Source: Anaerolineae bacterium (GTDB lineage: Bacteria; Chloroflexota; Anaerolineae; Aggregatilineales; Phototrophicaceae). From it: 64,000 bases of DNA. Below the pieces are notes generated by a model. That model saw only the letters and a program-made list of their open reading frames with translations. It had not been told where the DNA came from and did not search any database. A program made the position numbers and the translations under genes. The stretch covers positions 186,001 to 250,000 of the forward strand of contig JAFLCG010000001.1 in NCBI GenBank assembly GCA_017303635.1, in the 5' to 3' direction. Below, piece after piece: positions 17,232-24,704 of this stretch (positions are counted from its first letter, which is position 1; each line of letters begins with the position of its first letter).

Positions 17232-17692
17232 CGGATGACCTGGTGCGAGGCTCGAATCTCGGAGATTGCAATCAAGACCGCCACCAGGGCGGCAGCCGTC
17301 CCGCTCAGAAAGCCGATCAGCACCAGCGTATTCAGCAGGCCGCCGGGGAAGAAAGCGGCGAGCGCGATCAGGAACATATCCACCAGAAAACAGGCAATGC
17401 CGCTGTACGCGGCGACCAGCGCGTTCCGCACCATCCGGTGATGACGCAGTACTCTGGGTACCTGCTCTTCAATCAATCCCAGGCGTCGATTGATGAGCGC
17501 CAGCGTCTCCGGGTCGGAGGTGGCGTCACTCCGCAGCCGCAGGTCGAGCCGGTCTTTCGCCAGGGCACGCAGGCGATCAATCAGCAAGGTGTAGCGAGTG
17601 AGCAGGCCATTGACCAGCAGCGCACAGGCAGTCACGATCACCACCGGCGCGATGATGAGTTGAATAGTCGCGGTGATGGCGGCGAGTTCCAT
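17198..17692 (-). CDS. DUF2721 family membrane protein
   Basis: A 164-residue protein with an N-terminal membrane segment (IIAPVVIVTACALLVNGLL), a charged helical stretch (LIDRLRALAKDRLDLR), and two further membrane segments, the layout of DUF2721. The family has no established function. The 3' end overlaps the 3' end of the sigma factor on the other strand by 34 bases. A 79-bp inverted-repeat element begins 21 bases upstream of its start codon, so its native promoter has been displaced or the element supplies it. No strong ribosome binding site is seen. Confidence 0.85.
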   Translation of the reverse strand: MELAAITATIQLIIAPVVIVTACALLVNGLLTRYTLLIDRLRALAKDRLDLRLRSDATSDPETLALINRRLGLIEEQVPRVLRHHRMVRNALVAAYSGIACFLVDMFLIALAAFFPGGLLNTLVLIGFLSGTAAALVAVLIAISEIRASHQVIRYEVDSIDLFR

Positions 17693-17713
17693 AACTTTAC
17701 ACTCAGTTTGTCA

Positions 17714-17792
17714 GGACTTACGCAAAACAGCGCATTTTGTAGGGGCGCACGGCTGTGCGCCCGTCTTCAAGACACGCCACCTGCGTAAGTCC
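17714..17792. mobile_element. 79-bp MITE-like element, copy 1, with 9-bp target duplication
   Basis: Terminal inverted repeats GGACTTACGCA and TGCGTAAGTCC enclose a conserved left part (AAAACAGCGCATTTTGTAGG) and an internal hairpin (GGGCGCAC...GTGCGCCC). The flanks are the perfect 9-bp direct repeat AGTTTGTCA at 17705-17713 and 17793-17801, a clean target-site duplication. No coding capacity, so it must have been moved by a transposase supplied elsewhere. A second copy of equal length is at 57479-57557. Confidence 0.85.
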
Positions 17793-17812
17793 AGTTTGTC
17801 ATGAACGTTAGG

Positions 17813-17842
17813 TCAAAATCGGAACATATGTTCCGATTTTGA
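17813..17842. promoter_or_regulatory. 30-bp perfect palindrome with GAAC-N4-GTTC core
   Basis: Bases 17813-17842 are perfectly self-complementary (half site TCAAAATCGGAACAT). The core GAACATATGTTC matches the GAAC-RNRY-GTTC heart of the Gram-positive LexA/SOS box. It lies 7 bases after the stop of the polyol dehydrogenase, so it could instead act as a terminator hairpin with a short T-run. A diverged 28-bp relative is at 51169-51196. Confidence 0.5.
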
Positions 17843-17849
17843 GGCTGGT

Positions 17850-19118
17850 TTATGCTAAGATGGGATGAGTGCCGTCTAACCACTGATGCAGGTGTACCTG
17901 TCCCTCAGTAATGAACTTCAACAAGGCAGCGCGCTCCTCAGGTGCAGGCGGCGCTGCTGCCCATACGGAATCCAGCGTGGGCTCCAGTGGTGCAGCCAGA
18001 TTGAAGAGTGACGGATCGAGCGCCGCCGCCGCCGCCGCCGCCGCCATTCCAAACCGCCGGGGCTGAATGCCATAGTGCAGCGCCTGCCGCATTGTCCCAA
18101 TCAGGCGGTCGTCCGCGCCCAGCTTCCGCGCCGGGTCACGACCCACGCGTTCTACTGCATCCTGCAGGAACGGATTGGTCATCCGCTCGAGCAGATCATC
18201 GGCATAGGCCGCGAACCCGCTCGGCGTGAATAGTTCATCGACGCCAGCGTGTTTCTGGATCAGCGCCTGACCGGACTCATTGAGAAATGCATCCCGCAAA
18301 AACGCCATCACATCGGGGTGTTCGCGCAGACGGTTCATGGTGGGCAGGCCCAGCAACCGCGCCAGATACGCACCCATGGCATGGACAGCGTTGTGCCCGT
18401 AGAGTTTGGCTTCTTCAAACGGCAGTAGGTCGGGCTTTTCGACGAAGACATCCAGTCCTCGCTGGAAGGGCAGTTCGAAATCAATGCGCGTGATCAGAAT
18501 GCGGTTGAACGCTTCCACCAACCAGGAACGATTGCTCCCCGGCGTGACCGGCAGCAGGCTCAGTCCGGTGGCATCTTCCGCTGCGCCGCTCATTTTGCCG
18601 ATGACCGTATTCAGGAATCGGACTCGCTCGGTGACATCTGCCTGTTCCGCTGTGGGGATTTCTTCCATCACGGCTTTCTGAAGCAGCTCTGCCGCATAGT
18701 TGTTATTCTCTGCCGCGTAGATGACGGCGCGTGGTCCCTGAACCTGGGCTTTCCGGCGCAGCCCTGCGCCCAGCCAACGGTGCAGGCTGTTCTCACCCTC
18801 ACCCTGGTAAAACTTCACGCCGGGTACAGCAGTACCGATCTCATCCGCATTGGCGATGGCTTCGATCAGCGCCGCTCGATCCGCCGGATCATTTGGATTA
18901 TAGACTTCGACCGGCCCAATCGTCACGGATTCAACCCGGTCAGCATGGGCGATATTGATGCTGAACGTGCCACCGGCGGCGCGTATAGCGCTGACCATGT
19001 CCGGCATGACTTCGGCTACAACCAAACGCGCGAAGTGACCGGATCGGTGCGCTTCGTACAGAAACAAGCCAGCCTGAATGGCACCGAAACCGATCCCGAC
19101 GTAGGTTGAGGTGTTCAT
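17850..19118 (-). CDS. Mannitol-1-phosphate dehydrogenase-like polyol dehydrogenase
   Basis: A 422-residue NAD-dependent enzyme of the polyol-specific long-chain dehydrogenase family. The Rossmann start is VGIGFGAIQAGLFLYEA, and the catalytic KX4NX2H motif appears as KLYGHNAVHA, with a following helical domain. The family includes mannitol-1-phosphate 5-dehydrogenase and altronate/fructuronate reductases; substrate is not certain. I choose the start at 19118 because the longer frame begins inside the PP2C coding end and adds a non-homologous basic leader. It lies 13 bases after the PP2C gene, an unexpected operon partner. It has an unusual eight-Ala run (MAAAAAAAALD) near residue 385. Confidence 0.82.
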   Translation of the reverse strand: MNTSTYVGIGFGAIQAGLFLYEAHRSGHFARLVVAEVMPDMVSAIRAAGGTFSINIAHADRVESVTIGPVEVYNPNDPADRAALIEAIANADEIGTAVPGVKFYQGEGENSLHRWLGAGLRRKAQVQGPRAVIYAAENNNYAAELLQKAVMEEIPTAEQADVTERVRFLNTVIGKMSGAAEDATGLSLLPVTPGSNRSWLVEAFNRILITRIDFELPFQRGLDVFVEKPDLLPFEEAKLYGHNAVHAMGAYLARLLGLPTMNRLREHPDVMAFLRDAFLNESGQALIQKHAGVDELFTPSGFAAYADDLLERMTNPFLQDAVERVGRDPARKLGADDRLIGTMRQALHYGIQPRRFGMAAAAAAAALDPSLFNLAAPLEPTLDSVWAAAPPAPEERAALLKFITEGQVHLHQWLDGTHPILA

Positions 19119-19131
19119 AAAGGGTTGGTGT

Positions 19132-20115
19132 TTATTGATCAGGGTTGCGGGTGTCGTGCCCCTCGACCTGGCTGGGCGGTACAGCCGATTGGAGTTCGGG
19201 GTTTTGTTGGCCACCCGGCGCCGGGGGAGTCAACTGGGTGGTATCCGGCAGATCGGTCAGGAGCAGGGTGACGTCCCGGTCATCATCCAGCGAAGCTAAT
19301 TCCTGGGTGGAGTCCGCGGGCATCTCCCCTTCGACGAGGATGACAATCGCGCTGATATTGTCCTCACCACCTCTGGCGTTGGCTGTGTCGATCAGCGCCT
19401 GAGTAGCGGCTTCCGGTGTGAGTTTTTCGGTGACAATGCTGGCAATGTCTTCCGGCTTCAAATGGCGAGTGAGCCCATCTGAACAGAGGATCAGGTAATC
19501 CCCTACGTGCAGCCGTTTGTAGTACATATCGATGTCGATGTCATCGGTTTGACCCAACGCCCGGTAAAGGACGTGTTTCATCGGATGATCTTCCGCCTGT
19601 TCCGGGGTGATGTGCCCGGCTTTCAGCAGCGCATCAACAAAGCTGTGATCGGATGTAATCTGGCTGATGGTGCCGGTGCGTTTATAGACCACGTAAGCGC
19701 GGCTGTCCCCGACGTGGGCAAAGATCGCATACGTCCCTTTGATGTACACCAGCGTCACAGTAGTACCCATGCCGCGCAAATCCGGGGAGGCGGCAGAGCG
19801 ATCTACTATGACCTGATTGGCATCGAAGATGGCATCACGCAAACGGTCGCTGGTCGTGGTTTCATCTGCCGATAACGGATCGGTCTTCCCACTGGCGCGC
19901 CCGTTCATCATATCAAAACCGGTGCGAATGGCCTCGACAGCTAAGCGGCTGGCCTCTTCACCAGCTGCTGCGCCCCCCATGCCGTCCGCCACGATAGCCA
20001 GCACCATATCCTGGTGAGTCCATAGATGGACATGATCTTCATTGTTCTGCCGGACCTGTCCTACGCTGGTGCGGGCACTCCCGCGTAGGCGGATGCCCGT
20101 TTCCGGGTGATCCAT
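19132..20115 (-). CDS. PP2C-family Ser/Thr protein phosphatase
   Basis: A 327-residue phosphatase. Metal-binding motifs are in order: GQVRQNNEDHVHLW, VADGMGGAAAGEEAS, FAHVGDSRAYVV, LILCSDGLT and GGEDNISAIVI, the last providing the final aspartate. The C-terminal 60 residues are acidic and Pro-rich, probably disordered. It removes phosphates placed by Hanks-type kinases; such a kinase is encoded at 22125-23672. It is divergent from the LysM gene and 13 bases upstream of the polyol dehydrogenase gene. Confidence 0.95.
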   Translation of the reverse strand: MDHPETGIRLRGSARTSVGQVRQNNEDHVHLWTHQDMVLAIVADGMGGAAAGEEASRLAVEAIRTGFDMMNGRASGKTDPLSADETTTSDRLRDAIFDANQVIVDRSAASPDLRGMGTTVTLVYIKGTYAIFAHVGDSRAYVVYKRTGTISQITSDHSFVDALLKAGHITPEQAEDHPMKHVLYRALGQTDDIDIDMYYKRLHVGDYLILCSDGLTRHLKPEDIASIVTEKLTPEAATQALIDTANARGGEDNISAIVILVEGEMPADSTQELASLDDDRDVTLLLTDLPDTTQLTPPAPGGQQNPELQSAVPPSQVEGHDTRNPDQ

Positions 20116-20307
20116 AAGCCGTGACCTCTCTTACGGCAACTGGTAGTGTGCTGTGATTATACGATGAAATCACAAAAGATGTTACGTTTCGGCTTTATTT
20201 TCGGGAGGAATTCAGGATTGATCGCCCGGCAGTCCTATTTGCCCAGGTCAGGAAAGCGCCTATAATCGAAATTATTCCGGGTGATGAACGACCAAGGAGC
20301 CAACTCG

Positions 20308-21108
20308 ATGAAGAAACACGTACGATGGATGTTGATCGGCGCGCTGACGAGCCTGGGCGCTCTGGTCGTCACCGCACAGGATACGACTCCCGCCCAGCCA
20401 GTGAACCAAACCTATGAAGTCCAGCCGCGTGATACGCTGGATGGCATCGGTGCTCAGTTTGATGTCCGCTGGCAGTGCCTGGCGGAAGTCAACAGCATCG
20501 AGAACGTCTATACCGATCTCAAACCGGGTATGGTGCTGACCATCGATTTTTCCTGCCCGCGTTACGAAGGATTGGATTTTGTCTCCAACCCACGGGAAGG
20601 CGCGACCGTTCCGATTGAGTCGCTTGGTCAGGGCGGCGGTGCGGCCACTGATGCGCCGGCCCCTGGCCCGGATGACACGACCTACACCGTGCGGGAAGCC
20701 CAGACCCTGGATACCATTGCGCAGGAACTGGATATTTCCGTCATTTCCCTTCAGATTGCCAACGGACTGGGTCCCTCAGACCGCATTTTCCCCGGTCAGA
20801 CGCTCGTCATTCCGGCAGGTGCGCCCGCTTATGGGGTGTTCCCGCCGCTGGCTAACCCCATCCAGGGTGCGAATAGCGACCTCGGTCAGGGGGGTGGCGG
20901 TAGCGGCGGTGAAGAGTATGTCGTGCAACCCCGGGATACCGTTGACCAGATTGGCGCTCGCTTTGACTTCCAGACGGCCTGCCTGATCGAACGCAATAAC
21001 CTCGAATCGCCCGGTATTGTCTATCCCGGTCAGATCCTGGTCCTGCCGGAAGATTGCCCCCGTTATGATGGCTTCGACATTGTGACCAATCCCCGGGATG
21101 GCGGCTAG
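20308..21108 (+). CDS. Secreted protein with three LysM domains
   Basis: A 266-residue exported protein: signal peptide to about residue 24 (LIGALTSLGALVVTAQ), then LysM domains at about 32-75 (YEVQPRDTLDGIGAQFDV), 127-170 (YTVREAQTLDTIAQELDI) and 204-250 (YVVQPRDTVDQIGARFDF). Domains one and three are followed by the related sequence CPRYEGLDFVSNPREG and CPRYDGFDIVTNPRDG, showing an internal duplication, and both contain two Cys that could form a disulfide. Linkers are Gly-rich. LysM binds N-acetylglucosamine polymers such as peptidoglycan. No catalytic domain is present. AAGGAG precedes the ATG at 20308. Confidence 0.9.
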   Translation: MKKHVRWMLIGALTSLGALVVTAQDTTPAQPVNQTYEVQPRDTLDGIGAQFDVRWQCLAEVNSIENVYTDLKPGMVLTIDFSCPRYEGLDFVSNPREGATVPIESLGQGGGAATDAPAPGPDDTTYTVREAQTLDTIAQELDISVISLQIANGLGPSDRIFPGQTLVIPAGAPAYGVFPPLANPIQGANSDLGQGGGGSGGEEYVVQPRDTVDQIGARFDFQTACLIERNNLESPGIVYPGQILVLPEDCPRYDGFDIVTNPRDGG

Positions 21109-21133
21109 TTTCTGGCCTGCATAGTTGATCTTG

Positions 21134-21156
21134 AGAGGCGCTCCACGAGCGCCTCT
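21134..21156 (+). terminator. Rho-independent terminator after the LysM gene
   Basis: A 10-bp perfect stem (AGAGGCGCTC and complement) with a 3-base loop, followed by TTTGTT, 25 bases after the LysM stop codon. Confidence 0.85.
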
Positions 21157-21474
21157 TTGTTATCACAACGCGCCGTGACCTTCTACACCTCGATACCGTG
21201 ACATTCATTACGCTCATCAAACGGGCGCTGCATTCATAATAATTTCTGTACAACACATCCGCCTGAAGGCTCTCATCCAATAATCCTTGTTGTGAATAGA
21301 GCCTTTACCGAACACCTCCGACCAATCCCCCGGAGGTGTTCAATTTTCCCTATAGACCATGATGTCTATACAGTCTGTGCCATGCCAATTGTCACTCAAC
21401 TGGCCTGCTGTGCAGGCGCATACTGAAGGTAAGCCTCCGGTTTCAGGAGTGCCTCACTTCAGGAGGGTCGGACG
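21157..21474. other. Gene-free spacer with a second, orphan terminator-like hairpin
   Basis: No convincing ORF. At 21310-21341 there is an 11-bp perfect stem (GAACACCTCCG and complement, 10-base loop) followed by AATTTT, which looks like a rho-independent terminator. The upstream transcript already ends at 21156, so this hairpin may end an unannotated small RNA of up to about 150 bases. The final part contains two TTCAGGAG motifs; the last, extended to AGGAGGG, is the ribosome binding site of the DoxX gene. Confidence 0.5.
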
Positions 21475-22068
21475 ATGAACCGTGTATTGACCCGTACTGG
21501 TCGGTTGGTGGAAGACCCACCACTGGCTCGATTCCTGTTTAGCGATACCCGTGCGGCAGTCATCTGGTTGGCGGTTCGGATTGCCCTGGGCATGGTCTGG
21601 TTGGATGCCGCGTTTCGTAAACTGGGGAATGCCGACTGGATGGAAACAGGGAACGCGCTGCGTGCCTTCTGGCTGAAGGCCGTTGAAGTTCCTGCGGCGG
21701 GTAGCCCTCAAATCACCTATGACTGGTATCGCAACTTTATCCAGAGCTTGCTCGATGCGCAGGCATATACCTGGTTCGCTAAATTGATTGCCTATAGCGA
21801 ACTGCTGATCGCTGTAGCCCTGATGCTGGGCACGTTTGTGGGGATTGCCGCTTTTCTGGGTGCTTTCCTAAACTGGAACTTTATCATGGTGGGTTCGGCA
21901 GGCACCAACGGCTTACTGGGTGCGGCGGCTGTCCTGCTCGTCCTGGCCTGGAAGATCGCAGGCTACTATGGCCTGGACTTCTACTTGCTCAACTGGCTGG
22001 GGACACCCTGGCGAGGTCATCTGCCAGACGCCGACTCTGGTAGTGAGCCAGCCTACAAAACGGGATAA
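21475..22068 (+). CDS. DoxX/DoxD-like membrane protein
   Basis: A 197-residue protein with four membrane segments. The first (AVIWLAVRIALGMVWLDAAFRKL) carries the family pattern of a hydrophobic helix ending near a Lys/Leu pair; the others contain ELLIAVALMLGTFVGIAAFLGA and GLLGAAAVLLVLAWKIAGYYG. DoxX/DoxD proteins are quinone-associated membrane subunits (DoxD is in archaeal thiosulfate:quinone oxidoreductase) or have unclear redox roles. AGGAGGG precedes the ATG. It is a single gene between two convergent or divergent transcripts. The subfamily here is common in Chloroflexota and Actinobacteria (recalled, not checked). Confidence 0.85.
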   Translation: MNRVLTRTGRLVEDPPLARFLFSDTRAAVIWLAVRIALGMVWLDAAFRKLGNADWMETGNALRAFWLKAVEVPAAGSPQITYDWYRNFIQSLLDAQAYTWFAKLIAYSELLIAVALMLGTFVGIAAFLGAFLNWNFIMVGSAGTNGLLGAAAVLLVLAWKIAGYYGLDFYLLNWLGTPWRGHLPDADSGSEPAYKTG

Positions 22069-22089
22069 CTACAGGTCAGTTCATAGCAA

Positions 22090-22111
22090 CGGGCGGCTCT
22101 ATGGCCGCCCT
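22090..22111. terminator. Hairpin between convergent DoxX and kinase genes
   Basis: GGGCGGC and GCCGCCC form a 7-bp GC stem with a short loop, followed by TGTT; position between two convergent 3' ends suggests shared termination. Confidence 0.5.
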
Positions 22112-22124
22112 GTTCGATTCAGGT

Positions 22125-23672
22125 CTATGCTGGGGGAACCGGCCACTCGAAGCGGCATTCTTTGGTTTGCCCCATCGTGACCGTGTCACAACGGGTAATC
22201 AGGCGCTCGTCATACCAGACTTCATAAGTCGCGTATTCGGTGCCATCAGCAGCTTCCCGCCGCCAGAAGTAGCGCAGCACGTTGTTGAGCACTTCCTTGC
22301 TCTGGACATCCTCGCACTGGGGCAGGGCCGGGATTTGTTGTTCGGATTGATCGACGATACGAGCACAGGCATTGGCGGGCAGTGAATCTCCGGCAACCCG
22401 ATCTCCACTGTAGTCGTCGTTATCCCCTGCCGCACCGCGCACAAAGTCCAGACGACTGAGATTCAACGTATAGTCGCCGGTGTTGTGCATCGTGAATTCT
22501 TTGTCATTGTAGTAGAGCACAATCGGCGCGCCGGGTAGGCCGCTGTTGGCGGTACTGCTAAAGAGCAGATAGCCCACGGTGATGATGCCGAGCAGCAGCA
22601 CTGCTGCCAGGCCGATCATCGCGACCCGGTTGGAACTGCCACCTGCCCTTGCTGATTTTGCGGGCAGCGGTGTCAGGGGCGTCACACTGCGATCCACTTT
22701 GGTGGTGGGAACATGTCCATCTGTAGGATGGCTGGGTGCACCATCCGTATTGATGGGTGTGAGCGGCGTGATGGGCATCAGGTCGCCGGGCATCAGGCCA
22801 TAGGCATCCCGCACAGCGTTCACAAACTCCAGCGCCGTTTGGTGCCGTTCTTTGGGTTCTTTGGAAAGTGCCCGCATGATTTCCCGTTCCACAGCGACCG
22901 GGATATCCGGGTTCTTGGAGCGGGGCGGCGGGGGATCGTCATTGATCTGGCTGAGCGCGATCTCCATCGGTGAGTCGCCGGTGAAAGGGGTGTCGCCGGT
23001 CAAAATCTCATAGAAAATGATCGCCAGCGAATAAATGTCACTTTGGGGAAGCGCCTTGTGAGAGGATACCGCCTGCTCGGGCGCGATATAGCGCGGGGTG
23101 CCGAAGGCCGTACCGAGCGTGGCATCAATGGCTGGACTCAGCACCAGGCCAAAATCCGTCAGAATGACCCGACCGGTATCGCTCAAAAGGATATTCGACG
23201 GTTTCACATCCCGGTGTACGACGCCATGCTGATGGGCGTAATCCAGGGCATGAGCTACCTGGTCGAGGATGCCCAGCGCCAGCGCAGGGTACATCTTTTC
23301 GCCCGATTTCTTCAGCCGACGCATTTCCCACGAAAGATCATGGCCTTTGACCAGCTTCATTGCCAGGAAGTAAACACCTTCCTGAATCCCGAACTGGTAG
23401 ATCGGAATGATGTTTTCATGGTCGAGAACAGCGATGGACTTGGCTTCACGCTGGAATCGCTGTGTGAGGGTGCTATCCGGCCCGCTGGCATCGGCAGCTA
23501 CATGGACTTTGACAGCAGCTTCCCGATTCAGGTTTTCGTCTAGCCCGCGGTAGATGCGTGCCATACCACCGGTCGCCAGCACGCTGGTGAGCTGGTAATC
23601 ACCCAGTTTACGGCCAATGAGAGGGTCTTTTTTGCCTGGTTCAGCGGTTGCGGTCACGCGGCTAATCCTCAA
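22125..23672 (-). CDS. PknB-like Ser/Thr protein kinase, membrane anchored
   Basis: A 515-residue Hanks-type kinase. The N-terminal kinase domain (about 26-290) has the glycine loop ATGGMARIYRG, catalytic Lys55 (AAVKVHV), HRDVKPSN at 153-160 with catalytic Asp155, DFG at 173-175 and FGTPRYIAPEQ. A Pro/Thr-rich linker leads to one membrane segment (VAMIGLAAVLLLGIITVGYLL, about 350-372) and a 140-residue extracellular domain with four Cys that is not PASTA. It probably senses an external cue and phosphorylates cytosolic targets; the PP2C enzyme at 19132 is a likely counterpart. Convergent with the DoxX gene. Confidence 0.95.
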   Translation of the reverse strand: MRISRVTATAEPGKKDPLIGRKLGDYQLTSVLATGGMARIYRGLDENLNREAAVKVHVAADASGPDSTLTQRFQREAKSIAVLDHENIIPIYQFGIQEGVYFLAMKLVKGHDLSWEMRRLKKSGEKMYPALALGILDQVAHALDYAHQHGVVHRDVKPSNILLSDTGRVILTDFGLVLSPAIDATLGTAFGTPRYIAPEQAVSSHKALPQSDIYSLAIIFYEILTGDTPFTGDSPMEIALSQINDDPPPPRSKNPDIPVAVEREIMRALSKEPKERHQTALEFVNAVRDAYGLMPGDLMPITPLTPINTDGAPSHPTDGHVPTTKVDRSVTPLTPLPAKSARAGGSSNRVAMIGLAAVLLLGIITVGYLLFSSTANSGLPGAPIVLYYNDKEFTMHNTGDYTLNLSRLDFVRGAAGDNDDYSGDRVAGDSLPANACARIVDQSEQQIPALPQCEDVQSKEVLNNVLRYFWRREAADGTEYATYEVWYDERLITRCDTVTMGQTKECRFEWPVPPA

Positions 23673-23759
23673 ATGCTGATGAGTCTATGCTGATTATAGC
23701 CGGGGCTTGAGGTCTGGAGTCTGGAGCTTTTACAATTTTGTGAGATTCCAGTACGGAAG

Positions 23760-23954
23760 TCACTCCAGTCGCACATGTCCCGGTTGCGCGGGGGCTGGCT
23801 CTGCCGGGGGTTCTTCTTCCAGCAGCGGTTGGCTCATCCGACTGCGGAACCAGCTAATGAGCATCATGCCCAGGAAAATCAAGCCGATGAGGATGAATAC
23901 GACTTCATCCCAAATACCTAGCGCACCATGCGCCAGCATTACAGGCAGATTCAT
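23760..23954 (-). CDS. Small single-span membrane protein
   Basis: A 64-residue frame starting MNLPVMLAHGALGIWDEVVF, with one membrane segment (VVFILIGLIFLGMMLISWF) and a short Pro/Glu/Ala-rich cytoplasmic tail (EEEPPAEPAPAQPG). No family recognised. It lies between the kinase and the tRNA gene on the same strand. The hydrophobic helix, negative then positive flanking charges and codon usage suggest a real gene; there is only a weak ribosome binding site. Confidence 0.6.
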   Translation of the reverse strand: MNLPVMLAHGALGIWDEVVFILIGLIFLGMMLISWFRSRMSQPLLEEEPPAEPAPAQPGHVRLE

Positions 23955-24062
23955 AAGGTGCCTCGTCAAGCCACTGTATGATAATCATTGTAACACATCC
24001 CGTTTGCGCTGAAGCGGGAATAAAAACGCACCCTATGGGAGGGGTGCGCCTTTTTGTGCCTG

Positions 24063-24135
24063 AACCCCGGATAGGGATCGAACCTACGACCGTCACGTTA
24101 GGACCGTGCTGCTCTATCCACTGAGCTACCGGGGC
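24063..24135 (-). tRNA. tRNA-Arg (anticodon CCU)
   Basis: The complement folds into a full cloverleaf: acceptor GCCCCGG with CCGGGGT, D-arm GCTC-AGTGGATA-GAGC, anticodon arm CACG-GTCCTAA-CGTG, and T-arm GTAGG-TTCGATC-CCTAT. The loop places CCT at 34-36 after T33. The anticodon stem has four pairs plus a G-A mismatch at 27-43. CCA is not encoded. It reads the rare AGG codon. Confidence 0.95.
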
Positions 24136-24240
24136 AACTGGGTTCATTATAGGGGGGCGGAGGGGCGGAGTCAAACAACTGTCGCCAGGACCGAACTGTG
24201 CGTTATAGTGGGCAGATCAGGGACATAGAGGAGGACGGGA

Positions 24241-24627
24241 ATGACAGATCAATTGGAGCGCAACAAACAGACAGTCATGGCCTTTTACGATTTGATGTTC
24301 AATCAATGTCAACCGGCGGAGGCAATGGCCCGCTATGCGGGCGACCAGTATATCCAGCATAATCCGACAGTAGGGGATGGGAAAGAAGCCTTTATTGCCT
24401 ATTTCAATCGCATGGCTGAACAGTATCCCGGTAAACGAGTCGAGTTCCGCCGGGCGATTGCTGAAGGCAATTATGTGGTTCTGCACTGCTATCAGTACTG
24501 GCCGAATGACCGCGACTGGGCCAGCATTGATATTTTTCGGGTCGACGAACAGGGCAAGGTCGTTGAACACTGGGACGTTTTGCAGGTGATCCCAGAGACA
24601 TCCGCCAATAACAATACTATGTTCTAG
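24241..24627 (+). CDS. SnoaL-like / NTF2-fold protein
   Basis: A 128-residue single-domain protein of the SnoaL-like polyketide cyclase / NTF2 superfamily: an alpha-helical start ([21 protein letters not shown]), the [15 protein letters not shown] segment, and a closing strand [18 protein letters not shown] that is highly typical of this group. The subfamily is widespread and usually of unknown function; some members are isomerases or hydrolases. AGGAGG precedes the ATG. It is a single-gene unit with its own terminator. Confidence 0.92.
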   Translation: MTDQLERNKQTVMAFYDLMFNQCQPAEAMARYAGDQYIQHNPTVGDGKEAFIAYFNRMAEQYPGKRVEFRRAIAEGNYVVLHCYQYWPNDRDWASIDIFRVDEQGKVVEHWDVLQVIPETSANNNTMF

Positions 24628-24647
24628 GATGGTCGGAGATTGAAGCT

Positions 24648-24674
24648 AGAGAGGCGCTTCAACAACGCCTCTCT
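24648..24674. terminator. Hairpin between convergent SnoaL-like and Ser-rich genes
   Basis: AGAGAGGCG pairs perfectly with CGCCTCTCT (9 bp) 20 bases after the SnoaL-like stop. It has the same GAGGCG/CGCCTC stem core as the terminator at 21134. T-tract is poor. Confidence 0.6.
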
Positions 24675-24704
24675 GAGTAGTTCTACAAACTGGAGCGATA
24701 CGGA

